In this document: one piece after another, positions 56,805-64,000 of the stretch | Layout of the letters: each line of letters opens with the position of its first letter | Position numbering within the stretch: the first letter of the stretch is position 1 | Origin: Pigmentiphaga sp. | GTDB taxonomy: Bacteria > Pseudomonadota > Gammaproteobacteria > Burkholderiales > Burkholderiaceae_B | DNA length: 64,000 bases | Assembly: GCA_023228945.1 (NCBI GenBank) | Contig: JALOAI010000024.1 | Location: 1-64,000, forward strand | Direction: 5' to 3' | The notes under the pieces: generated by a model | Databases searched by the model: none | Told to the model about the DNA's origin: nothing | The model's input: the letters and a program-made list of their open reading frames with translations, nothing else | Position numbers and translations under genes: made by a program

Positions 56805-56967
56805 ACTGTGAACGAGCACCTCTCCGAGGAGGCAACGATCCGGAATTTCCGGATCGTTCGAACCGAGGGATCTCGGGAGTTCAGGCCACGCGCTTCCGCA
56901 TCTGGGCGACCGAGACGCTGCGCGAGTTCATCGTCAAAGGGCTTCGTCCTCGACGACGAGGTTGATC
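56805..56967 (+). pseudogene. Decayed RhuM-family gene
   Basis: TVNEHLSEEATIRNFRIVRT-EGSRE in one frame, then QATRFRIWATETLREFIVKG in another, then KGFVLDDEV in the first again. These are consecutive conserved pieces of RhuM (virulence RhuM family), with the segments in between deleted. At least two frame changes and two deletions make it non-functional. Confidence 0.7.
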
Positions 56968-57358
56968 AACAGAGTCCGACGGGCCGCACGCCGGTGATGA
57001 TCTCTATTTGGTCTAGAGACTCGCTGCTGAGCTCGGCCAGCATGACCGTGGCGATGCCATCGACCGGGCTGTACTGGGCGGTGATCTGGTAGGCGCCCCA
57101 GTCGGGCAGCCCGTACTCGGTCGCGTGCTCGCGGACCCACGCGCAGAGGAGGTCGGCCGTCGTCGCGAGCTCGGACGGCCGGCACACGATAGCGACCATC
57201 TTGAACGGGACGGCGCACTCCATGCCGGCGGCGTAGTTGGAGCCGTCGCCCGAGTCGGTGGTCTCGAATCCGGCATCGCGCAGCGCGACGACGAGGTCGC
57301 GAACCAGCGGCGAGAGCTTGGCGATCTGTTCGGGTGTCAGTGGTGTTGGTTTGGGCAT
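56966..57358 (-). CDS. Protein of unknown function
   Basis: 130 residues. Starts MPKPTPLTPEQIAKLSPLVR, alpha/beta mix (MVAIVCRPSELATTADLLCA). GAGATCACC upstream. Isolated minus-strand pair with 57372. No family recognised. Confidence 0.65.
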   Translation of the reverse strand: MPKPTPLTPEQIAKLSPLVRDLVVALRDAGFETTDSGDGSNYAAGMECAVPFKMVAIVCRPSELATTADLLCAWVREHATEYGLPDWGAYQITAQYSPVDGIATVMLAELSSESLDQIEIITGVRPVGLC

Positions 57359-57371
57359 GGTGATCTCCTCG

Positions 57372-57821
57372 TCACGGCGTGGCAGTCCAGACGCAGCGAC
57401 CCGCGTCGCACCTCGACGTCAGACCAGGCATGGACCCGAGGTAGTACCGCTGGCCAACGGCGAGGGCCATGCCCCTGCAGTCGACCTCGAGCGTGCAGCT
57501 GCACGAGTACTCGCCGGGCGAGATCTCGACTGTGCCGATCTGGCAAGGCGCGACCATCAGCTCGAAGTCGTCACACCGCGGCTCCCAGGGATCGTCGCTG
57601 CGCAGGTCGACGTCGCCCAGCTCGAGCTTGCCGTGCAACTCGTGGTCGCTCGGTTCGGGGATGCAGACCGACCGGTCCCTGATGACGCGAGGCGATGCCT
57701 TCGGTGCAGCTGCAGCTGCGCGCTGATGCGACGTGCGAGTCGACGTCGCGGGCGCCGGCTCGATCGAGCAAGCGGCGAGGAAGGCGGCGAGTGTGATCGT
57801 GGTGGAGATCTTGTCCAGCAT
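57372..57821 (-). CDS. Cys-rich lipoprotein
   Basis: 149 residues; signal peptide with lipobox ITLAAFLAAC (Cys17). The mature part has eight or more Cys (SCSCTLEVDCRG, SRCDAGRCVW). Likely attached to the outer membrane and folded with disulphides. Could act in superinfection exclusion or lysis; not decidable. Confidence 0.65.
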   Translation of the reverse strand: MLDKISTTITLAAFLAACSIEPAPATSTRTSHQRAAAAAPKASPRVIRDRSVCIPEPSDHELHGKLELGDVDLRSDDPWEPRCDDFELMVAPCQIGTVEISPGEYSCSCTLEVDCRGMALAVGQRYYLGSMPGLTSRCDAGRCVWTATP

Positions 57822-57900
57822 GCTCCGCACTACCGCGCTCGGGTGTCGAGATTCCGCGCCTCGGAATATGCGGCCCTGCGATTGGTTTGATGCCCCGAGG

Positions 57901-58434
57901 ATGGCCGGAACAATCAACGTTCACCCACTCGCTCTCGAGCGGATCGAGCCGGTGATCTCGCTGATCGACGACTCGGTGTCGGTCGTGGTCGACGACGAGA
58001 TCGACCCAGCGATCGCTCGTGTTCGGATGGCTCCTGGTTCGCGCGCGTCGACCCTGGTCCAGATCCTGCTGGTGCTCGGCTCGCGGGTGATCTTCGTGTG
58101 GCCCGACGCTGCTGAGCTCGCCGACTGGATCGAGACCGAGGTCGCTGAGCGCCGCAACCTCGGACCGCAGACGCGCAAGGCCGCGGTCGCCAAGGCGGCC
58201 GGGATCACGACCGAGGAGGCCGCGGCTCTGCACGGCTGGTCGCTAGCCACCGCCGAGATCCACAGCCGGCAGGCCGATGACCTGCTCGCGCTCGACGACT
58301 GGGGAGATCTGCAGACCGCGGCGTCGTTGCGCTCGCGCGCGTCCGAGATCGTGCCGGCGGAAGCCCAGGAGGAATTCGCCGTGGAGTTTGAGCGCGTCGC
58401 ATCCTCGGCCGCGCGCACCGGGACCTCGTCATGA
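57901..58434 (+). CDS. Protein of unknown function, helical C-terminus
   Basis: 177 residues from the ATG at 57901 (GAGG directly before it, so an upstream start is possible). Middle segment TRKAAVAKAAGITTEEAAAL and LHGWSLATAEIHSRQA could be a helix-turn-helix. Divergent from the lipoprotein gene. Stop overlaps the next start. Confidence 0.55.
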   Translation: MAGTINVHPLALERIEPVISLIDDSVSVVVDDEIDPAIARVRMAPGSRASTLVQILLVLGSRVIFVWPDAAELADWIETEVAERRNLGPQTRKAAVAKAAGITTEEAAALHGWSLATAEIHSRQADDLLALDDWGDLQTAASLRSRASEIVPAEAQEEFAVEFERVASSAARTGTSS

Positions 58435-58784
58435 GCGACCAGCTGAACCTGTCCGTGTTGCCCGTCGCCGATCCGGCGTGGGCCGAGCGGATCGAGGCCG
58501 AGCGCCGAGCGGAGGAGCAACAGCGGGAGCGAGAGGATCTGGTCCGGGCAGTTCGGGAGCTTTGCGAGCGATCCGATTTCTTTGGTTTGGTGAGCACGGC
58601 GACGGTGCTCGAACAGGTCGAGGGCTACCCGCCGCTCGTTGACGAGAGCGAGGCACCGGAGGCCTTCCGGCGGATGGCCGCGCGGCTGCGAGACCTCGCC
58701 AAACGCGGGATGCTGGAGCGGTTCCCAGGGGACTATCAGCATGGTCGCCGCGCTCCTGGATTGTGGGGCTTGCCGATACGGTGA
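58431..58784 (+). CDS. Small winged-helix-like protein of unknown function
   Basis: 117 residues. After a charged helix (ERIEAERRAEEQQREREDLV) comes a segment (MAARLRDLAKRGMLERFPGD) shaped like a winged-helix recognition part. Coupled to 57901 by ATGA. Confidence 0.5.
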   Translation: MSDQLNLSVLPVADPAWAERIEAERRAEEQQREREDLVRAVRELCERSDFFGLVSTATVLEQVEGYPPLVDESEAPEAFRRMAARLRDLAKRGMLERFPGDYQHGRRAPGLWGLPIR

Positions 58785-58832
58785 GCGGCCGCCTGGCGCA
58801 CCGCCCAGCTCGGGCGTTAGGCTTGCCGAACC

Positions 58833-59585
58833 ATGGCAGTCGCTACGCAGGATCGACTCGGTCTCTACCTCGCCTCCCAACAGCACGACGCGTCGCCGAT
58901 GGCGATGGTTCTCGCGCTCCAGATCGCGCTGTTCGACGCCGCCACAGGCGAGCTCAGCTGCGAGAAGGACCTGGCCGTCTGCGATGCCACGTCCGGCGCG
59001 ATCACCCTCGATCTGCCCGGCGCTGACGTCTACGTCGGCAAGATCTACGCGGTGAAGGAGACGTCGTCCGCCAACTCGGTCACGGTGCGTGGCCTGGGTG
59101 GCGTCGGCACGATCGACGGTGGATCGACCTACACCGTGCCCGCGGGCAAGTCGGCCATGTTCGTCGCAACGGCGGTCAGCGAGGCTGGCGTGGTCACGTG
59201 GGCCGTCGTCGGCGACTCCACGCCAGCGGCCGCCGTGAGCCACAAGACCGTCTTGTTCACGCGCGTCAACTTGAAGGGCGGCGACGCCGAGGTTTACAGC
59301 TACCAGAACCTCAGCGGGCAGCCCGAGACGGTCGCGGCGATCGGCTCGGTGATCACCGGTGCGCTTGCGACCGGCGACGCGACGATCACCGCCACGATCG
59401 ACGCGACCCCGGTCACCGGAGGCGTGGTCACGATCACCGAGGACGGATCGGCCGCCGGCGACGCTGACTCGGCGTTGCCCTCCGCCGACAACGTGATCCC
59501 GCCAGGCGGCGTGCTCGAGCTGACCGTCGGCGGTACCAACGATGCGGCCGAGTTCGCCGACGTCAGCGTTGAGCTCACCTACTAA
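58833..59585 (+). CDS. Head decoration or fibre-like structural protein
   Basis: 250 residues, almost all beta-rich with Gly, Ala, Thr and Val (NSVTVRGLGGVGTIDGGSTY, TVPAGKSAMFVAT). It resembles capsid decoration and fibre proteins in composition. Ends convergent to, and four bases over, the Mu-F-like gene. Assignment from composition and place. Confidence 0.5.
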   Translation: MAVATQDRLGLYLASQQHDASPMAMVLALQIALFDAATGELSCEKDLAVCDATSGAITLDLPGADVYVGKIYAVKETSSANSVTVRGLGGVGTIDGGSTYTVPAGKSAMFVATAVSEAGVVTWAVVGDSTPAAAVSHKTVLFTRVNLKGGDAEVYSYQNLSGQPETVAAIGSVITGALATGDATITATIDATPVTGGVVTITEDGSAAGDADSALPSADNVIPPGGVLELTVGGTNDAAEFADVSVELTY

Positions 59586-60469
59586 GCGGCGGCGGGCTCG
59601 AGCTCGGGCTCGGACGCGTCGGCGCGCGTCTCCTGATCGAACGCCGACGCCGAGCCCCACGACTCGCGCCAGCCGACGAGGATCTCGCGGTCGTTGGGCC
59701 GGTTGGGTGGTGCCCGAAACTCGCGGCCGCGCGTTGGATCGTAGAAGGGCTCGCTCAGTTTGCGAGTCTGCCCGTGGAGGCGCTTGGAGTCGGGCGCGGT
59801 GCGGTTGTCGAAGATCGCGACGAGCTTCTTGAGCATCGGATCGTCGGCCTCATCCTCCTCGTAGAGCGCCTGCAAGGTCGTGGTGTTGTAGGCGCTCGCG
59901 GTCTCGGTGCGCAGGATCCTGTCGACCATCCACATGCGGCCCTCGACCTTGTCCTGCACGATCGCCATCACCTCCTCGCGTGCGTCGTGCCAGGATCGGC
60001 CGAGCAGAACACGCTGGCCGATCGCCACCTCGATGTCCGCGACCGCAGCCGCTCCGTAGCGACGAAACGATCGGCGGTAGACCCTCAGCCGCGTCGTCTC
60101 GTAGGGGCCCCACCGCGTCTGCCAGTGCTCGATCGTCTCCCAAGCGAGGCCTCGCGGCTGGCCGAATTTGGCGTCGAGCGCTCGCACGTAGGCCGCGGTG
60201 TCGAACCATGCCCGCTTGCTGATCGACTCCAAGGCCTTGCGCAGCGCGACGGTCTGGCGCCCGCGCATCCGGTTGACCACGTCGAAGATCAACTCGAGCG
60301 TCTTGACCCGCGATGAGGCCGTCCACGAGGACCAATCGACGCGGTCGAGCTCGGCGGCGAGCCTGGTCAACGAGCGCGCGACGATCTTCTGCTGCTGGAC
60401 CGTGAGCAGACGTTCGCGTCGGTCGAGCCAGGCCCGCTGCGCGAACACGAGATCGGCCTCGGTCGACAC
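59582..60469 (-). CDS. Minor head protein, Mu F / SPP1 gp7-like
   Basis: 295 residues. Helical N-terminal 170 residues, then RILRTETASAYNTTTLQALY and VAIFDNRTAPDSKRLHGQTR, ending PNRPNDREILVGW: the conserved C-terminal block of the Mu gpF-like family. It binds the portal and takes part in head assembly or DNA ejection. Two bases after the portal gene. Confidence 0.85.
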   Translation of the reverse strand: MSTEADLVFAQRAWLDRRERLLTVQQQKIVARSLTRLAAELDRVDWSSWTASSRVKTLELIFDVVNRMRGRQTVALRKALESISKRAWFDTAAYVRALDAKFGQPRGLAWETIEHWQTRWGPYETTRLRVYRRSFRRYGAAAVADIEVAIGQRVLLGRSWHDAREEVMAIVQDKVEGRMWMVDRILRTETASAYNTTTLQALYEEDEADDPMLKKLVAIFDNRTAPDSKRLHGQTRKLSEPFYDPTRGREFRAPPNRPNDREILVGWRESWGSASAFDQETRADASEPELEPAAA

Positions 60470-60471
60470 GA

Positions 60472-62538
60472 TCAGCCCTCGTCATCCTCGTCGGTTTCAA
60501 ACTCGTCGGGTTCGTCGTCAGTCTCGACCCCCGACTCGTTCGCCAGCTCGCGCGCGCGCGCTTCGGCTTCTCGGTCGCGGTTCGCTTGGTCGACAGCCTG
60601 TTGCTGCTCTGCACCCTGCTGGCGGCGCGCCTCGAGAAACCGGAGTTGTTCTTCGACCATCGTGTCCGCGAGCTCCTGCGGGATCACGGAGAACGCCTTC
60701 GGGATCAGCAGGCGCGCAGCTCCGGGCGCGAGCGTGTCACCGGCCCGCTCGACGAGGCCCACGAGGCTGGTGACCTGAGCGCCGTTGAGGGCCGTCTCTT
60801 GGACCGTCGACGCATCGCCGACGCCGGGCGAGCCCTCACCCTTCACCGGCTGGCCGTCGCCAGCAGCAGCGCTCGCAGCCGAATCGTCGCCATCACGGTC
60901 CGCCGCCTCGTCCACGGTGATCAGCGCCTCCTCGTCGCCGTCCTCGAGCCCGGCGCCCAGCTCCGCATCGAGCTCGTCGACGCGCTGGCGCTGCTCGGCC
61001 TTGATCTGCTGGCGCTCGCGCTGCGGGTCTGTCTTGCCCATCGTGCCGAGCATCCACGAGGTGGACGTCTCCTCGGAGAGGAATTGCTTGTTGCCGGTCG
61101 CGAGCGAGAGGGCCTGCGCGGTCTGTAGGAGCTGCGCCGGCGTCGGGTAGTTGTAGGGCGGCCAGTCGATCTTGAGCCAGCGACCCTCGCCGAGCTCCTG
61201 GTCAGTCAGCTCGGGCTCGCTCCCGTCGGGGCTCGGCAACACGCGCGGCGGGACGTCGACGTTGCGCACGCCAATCGACTGCAGGATCGACAGCCAGATC
61301 TTGGCGACCTGCCGGACCGCTCGCGTCAGGGCTCGGCGCTTGCGGCCCGCCTTCTGCTCCATCCGCCGCCACAGCAGGCTGAGAGCTTCGCCGCTGCGGT
61401 AGCTGCCGGCGGTGTCGGGGTCGATGATCACGATGCCGCAGCGGTGCTCGATCTGCAGGATCAAGTCCCGCAGGGTGTCGCGCGCGGTGGTGATGCTCGC
61501 ACCGTTGATCTCGATCAGCTTCGCGTCGCCTGCCTCGCTCGTTTTGATGACCTTGCCGAAGCCCTTCTCGCGCTGCGCCCAGAACCGCTGCGCCCAGACG
61601 TAGTCGCGCACATGCAGCGTCGGGTCGACGTTGGCGATCGTGCCGCGGACGATCATCGACTGCAGCACGTCGGCTCGGTCCATCAGCTCCATGCTCTGCT
61701 GGTCGTAGTCGGGCGTGCTGTCGGGGCACTCCGAGTCGCGGACGTTCTGAATCCACACCACCGGGCAGCGTCCGGCGTGGTGCTTGATCGTCTCGGCGAG
61801 CTTGAGTTCCTTGCCGATCTGCAGGCGCCGGCTGTGCCGCTCCTCGGTCGTCTCGCCCTTGAGCTCACGATCGTCGAGCAGCAGATCCTCGTAGACGTAC
61901 TCGTACTCGTGGTCCCACGCCCGCGTCCGCCAAGCGGGCCGCATCTGCGGAATCCCGTCGTCGTCGGGCACGGGTATCTCGACGAGCTTCTGCTCGATCA
62001 CGACGCGAGGAATCCAGGCCGAGCGCTTCTCCCACTCGAGCACCGAAAGCGTGGCCGTGTCGAGCACTTGCGCCGAAGGCTGGCCGTCCTCGAGCAGCGG
62101 CAGGAACGCCGAGCTCCCGCAGGCTCCCGCGTCGTCGCGCGCCTCAGCCAGGGCGTCCCAGGTCTCGCTCGTTTTGAAGATGGCCTCGAGCAAGGACTCG
62201 GTGTTTTGGTCGCCGAGCACCTGCACCGTCGGCTCGCGGCCCTCGCCCAGCAGGATGTCGGAGAATCCCTCGACGACGAGGCCAGCAAGAGGCACGGGTG
62301 CGTTGGGCCGCTTCGTTCCCGTCGGGGCAGCGGACGCATCGACTGCGTAGACCCCAACGGCCCGCAGGCGCTCGATCGCGTGTGGTGCCCAGGGGTCGCG
62401 CTTGCGACCCGACCAATCGAGGTCCAGGTGATCCCACTGACGGCCGAGCGAATAGTTCTTGAGCGCGGTGAGGTACTGCGAGCGCTGCGTCTCGGGAAGG
62501 TTCATCACCCGAACGGATGCGGGGTCGAAGTCGGCCAT
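60472..62538 (-). CDS. Portal protein
   Basis: 688 residues from the ATG at 62538. VVEGFSDILLGEGREPTVQV, a middle with ADVLQSMIVRGTIANVDPTL and the long helix region IEHRCGIVIIDPDTAGSYRSGEALSLLW, and an acidic C-terminal tail (DDEPDEFETDEDDEG) fit SPP1-gp6-like portals, somewhat longer than usual. It forms the DNA gate at the head vertex. The Mu-F-like gene directly follows. Confidence 0.75.
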   Translation of the reverse strand: MADFDPASVRVMNLPETQRSQYLTALKNYSLGRQWDHLDLDWSGRKRDPWAPHAIERLRAVGVYAVDASAAPTGTKRPNAPVPLAGLVVEGFSDILLGEGREPTVQVLGDQNTESLLEAIFKTSETWDALAEARDDAGACGSSAFLPLLEDGQPSAQVLDTATLSVLEWEKRSAWIPRVVIEQKLVEIPVPDDDGIPQMRPAWRTRAWDHEYEYVYEDLLLDDRELKGETTEERHSRRLQIGKELKLAETIKHHAGRCPVVWIQNVRDSECPDSTPDYDQQSMELMDRADVLQSMIVRGTIANVDPTLHVRDYVWAQRFWAQREKGFGKVIKTSEAGDAKLIEINGASITTARDTLRDLILQIEHRCGIVIIDPDTAGSYRSGEALSLLWRRMEQKAGRKRRALTRAVRQVAKIWLSILQSIGVRNVDVPPRVLPSPDGSEPELTDQELGEGRWLKIDWPPYNYPTPAQLLQTAQALSLATGNKQFLSEETSTSWMLGTMGKTDPQRERQQIKAEQRQRVDELDAELGAGLEDGDEEALITVDEAADRDGDDSAASAAAGDGQPVKGEGSPGVGDASTVQETALNGAQVTSLVGLVERAGDTLAPGAARLLIPKAFSVIPQELADTMVEEQLRFLEARRQQGAEQQQAVDQANRDREAEARARELANESGVETDDEPDEFETDEDDEG

Positions 62539-62629
62539 GCGCACGAGTCTACTCGCTCGCGGAATAGGTGCGCTCGGCCGTGGTTCGACGCTCATTGTGC
62601 GACCGGTGATCGACCCTCGACAGCAATCG

Positions 62630-63349
62630 ATGTGCGGCCTGATCTGGATGGCCTCGGGATGCCCGGACCAGGACGACTGCGAAACCGTGACGGGACGGTG
62701 CTGGCACTGCGGCGGCCCGCAGGAGCGGGGCATCGAAGTGAACAACTGGGCGGGCTCTGGATTCAATGCCTACGCGCGCGCGCAGCATCGGCACGACCCG
62801 ACCGCGACGCACGTCTGCGAGGCCTGCGTGTTCATCTGCTCGCGGCTGTCGCCTGTCCCGGGCCGACCGCCCAAGGCGGGCAAAAAACTCGGCGGCAACT
62901 TCCGCAACTACTCGCATGCCGTGGCCGTGCGTGACGATGGCTCGATCCGCTACCTCAACGCGAGCAAGGCCGAACTCGGGCAGCTGGTCGACTTCATCCG
63001 CGACCCAGGCGGCGACCCATGGGCGATGGCGATCGGCACGAGCGGGCAGAAACACGTGATCCCCTACGCGACCATGAATCGCCGCGGACCGGTCGCAGTT
63101 GTGGCGTTCGAGGAGGAATCGGTGAGGTTCAAGATCGACGATTTCCTCGCGCTCAACGAGCGCATGAATCAGCTGCGCGCATCGTCGGGCTGCAGCGCCG
63201 ACGCGATCAGGACGGGCGAATATCACCCGAAGGATCTCGAGCGTGATCTCGATGGAGTCGAGCAATTCGAGCGCGAATATAAGCGAATGCGCGGGAGCGG
63301 AATCTTCAATGTGGCCGCATTTCTCACGATCAAGGGGATGGACAAATGA
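62630..63349 (+). CDS. csf1: Csf1-like (type IV CRISPR, Cas8-like) zinc protein
   Basis: 239 residues from the ATG at 62630 (GTG at 62606 possible). A split zinc site, CWHC at residues 24-27 and CEAC at 63-66, is followed by SRLSPVPGRPPKAGKKLGGN and FRNYSHAVAV. PWAMAIGTSGQKHVIPYATM then gives the G-Q-K-H block, and the C-terminal half is helical. This order and size match my recollection of Csf1, the large-subunit-like protein of type IV effectors. It starts a three-gene plus-strand operon, divergent from the portal. Confidence 0.6.
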   Translation: MCGLIWMASGCPDQDDCETVTGRCWHCGGPQERGIEVNNWAGSGFNAYARAQHRHDPTATHVCEACVFICSRLSPVPGRPPKAGKKLGGNFRNYSHAVAVRDDGSIRYLNASKAELGQLVDFIRDPGGDPWAMAIGTSGQKHVIPYATMNRRGPVAVVAFEEESVRFKIDDFLALNERMNQLRASSGCSADAIRTGEYHPKDLERDLDGVEQFEREYKRMRGSGIFNVAAFLTIKGMDK

Positions 63350-63366
63350 TGGACGCAACGGAGCCC

Positions 63367-63383
63367 CTAGCCCTCCGGGCTAG
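63367..63383 (+). other. Hairpin abutting the start of 63384
   Basis: CTAGCCC-TCC-GGGCTAG, a perfect 7-bp stem whose last base touches the ATG. The only purine-rich sequence upstream is inside it, so translation of the cas11-like gene may depend on ribosomes arriving from csf1. Confidence 0.5.
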
Positions 63384-63896
63384 ATGCACATCGAAGATGC
63401 CAACAAAATCCCAATCTGGACGTCCGCGACAGTGGACGCCCTAATCCGCCTGCGCGAGCAGGCAGTCAAACACGGCGCGTCCGCGTTGAAAGCGTGGACG
63501 ATGCTGGGCGAGCGGGCGGCGCTCGCTACCCGCCGAGCGACGTCGGTCGACGGGTGGCTGTCGACCATCATGGATTCGTTCCGGGTGTCGAACATCGACA
63601 ACGAGTCAGCGCAGGTGATGATCGACCTATCCGGGGCCGTGGGTCCCGATTTCGACGAGTGGATCGCCATGGTCGACGAGCACCTGCCGATGCTGATCGC
63701 TCGCGCCAAGGCCAAGTTCGCCGAGATCAAAAAGGCCAACAAAGCGAAAAGGGCCGAGCTCGAAGATGCGTACACGGCCGCGAATGAGCTGCTCGAGGCG
63801 GTCGGCGAGGCGCCGAAGAAGCGGGCCAAGACCGCGAAGAAGACCGCGAAGAAGACCGACAAGCCCACCGATAAAGCACAAGGGGAGTTGCTCTGA
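63384..63896 (+). CDS. Small helical protein, Cas11-like small subunit candidate
   Basis: 170 residues, all helical (TVDALIRLREQAVKHGASAL, MLIARAKAKFAEIKKANKAK) with a Lys-rich tail (KKRAKTAKKTAKKTDK) suited to nucleic acid. No sequence signature, but its place between csf1-like and csf2-like genes is that of cas11 in type IV-B loci. 34 bases after csf1-like stop; overlaps the next start (TGATG). Confidence 0.5.
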   Translation: MHIEDANKIPIWTSATVDALIRLREQAVKHGASALKAWTMLGERAALATRRATSVDGWLSTIMDSFRVSNIDNESAQVMIDLSGAVGPDFDEWIAMVDEHLPMLIARAKAKFAEIKKANKAKRAELEDAYTAANELLEAVGEAPKKRAKTAKKTAKKTDKPTDKAQGELL

Positions 63897-64000
63897 TGTT
63901 CGAGAAGGCCACATTCACCGCCATCCTGCAGGCCATCACGCCCATCGCCCATCACTCGAAATCGTTCGGGAACACGGCGATCGTGATGGACGAGCCCGTG
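63896..64000 (+). CDS. csf2: Csf2/Cas7-like protein, cut by window end
   Basis: Only the first 35 residues are visible: FTAILQAITPIAHHSKSFGN then TAIVMDEPV. The short strand followed by TPIAHH-x-G-N is the usual beginning of RAMP/Cas7 backbone proteins of type IV (Csf2). Strong ribosome site (AAGGGGAG). The rest, and a csf3/cas5-like gene if present, lie outside. Confidence 0.55.
   Translation, partial: MFEKATFTAILQAITPIAHHSKSFGNTAIVMDEPV

Noticed and set aside
56834..56858. 25-bp near-perfect palindrome (AACGATCCGGAA, one base, TTCCGGATCGTT)
   Set aside because: It encodes TIRNFRIV of the RhuM remnant, whose codons are naturally self-complementary; not likely a separate site.

Overview
The window is 64 kb of a GC-rich (about two-thirds G+C by eye) genome of a contractile-tailed dsDNA phage or prophage. 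Tail sheath, tail tube, frameshifted tail chaperones, tape measure, baseplate hub, spike, gpW/gp25-like and J-like proteins, a portal and a Mu-F-like head protein are all visible. A Xer-type tyrosine recombinase points to a temperate or integrating life style. Lipoproteins, a phage-encoded ECF sigma factor and codon use fit a GC-rich Gram-negative host. The sigma factor resembles those of Myxococcota-like bacteria, but the host cannot be fixed from this sequence alone. The major capsid protein, terminase and a clear endolysin are not seen and presumably lie outside the window.

Layout. 0-6.1 kb (+): end of a tail-like protein, then a run of small accessory genes separated by repeated double-hairpin elements. 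Two stand out: a protein carrying a prolyl-tRNA-synthetase-type anticodon-binding domain, and a protein with a Csx16-like domain. 6.1-11.3 kb (-): baseplate proteins and two DNA methyltransferases. 11.3-12 kb (+): ECF sigma factor. 12-17.2 kb (-): tail fibre and structural genes, HD phosphohydrolase, holin candidate, baseplate spike. 17.3-19.4 kb (+): lipoprotein, Dam-type methylase, small genes. 19.4-21.3 kb (-): small genes and the integrase, then a 387-base inverted-repeat-rich gap (attP candidate). 21.6-39.7 kb (-): hub, DHH phosphoesterase, tape measure, chaperones with a -1 slippery site, tube, sheath, neck/completion proteins and membrane/secreted small proteins. 39.8-56.5 kb (+): the early/replication arm. 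It holds an SF2 helicase, an HTH regulator, a YqaJ-type exonuclease with a RecT-like annealing protein, a RuvC-like nuclease, an initiator with iterons inside its own gene, a DnaB helicase, a MmcB-like nuclease, a nucleotide-modification-like gene, a DUF5131 gene and a methylase-like gene. 56.5-57.8 kb: hairpins, a decayed RhuM gene and two minus-strand genes. 57.9-62.5 kb: a head-decoration-like protein (+), then Mu-F-like head protein and portal (-). 62.6-64 kb (+): a three-gene operon whose order and sequence resemble a type IV-B CRISPR effector (csf1-like zinc protein, small helical cas11-like subunit, start of a csf2/Cas7-like protein), cut by the window edge.

Two signals span the genome. 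First, a dyad GCAAC-N6-GTTGC occurs nine times perfectly and three times with one mismatch, always in gaps or at gene starts. It looks like the operator set of a phage regulator, possibly the HTH protein at 43.2 kb whose own gene it abuts. Second, eight 22-bp palindromic iterons followed by an AT-rich stretch sit inside the initiator gene just upstream of dnaB, as in the lambda O/ori arrangement.

Several genes (18.7, 45.1 and 55.5 kb) show protein-like sequence that jumps frame. These are either real lesions or single-base assembly errors.
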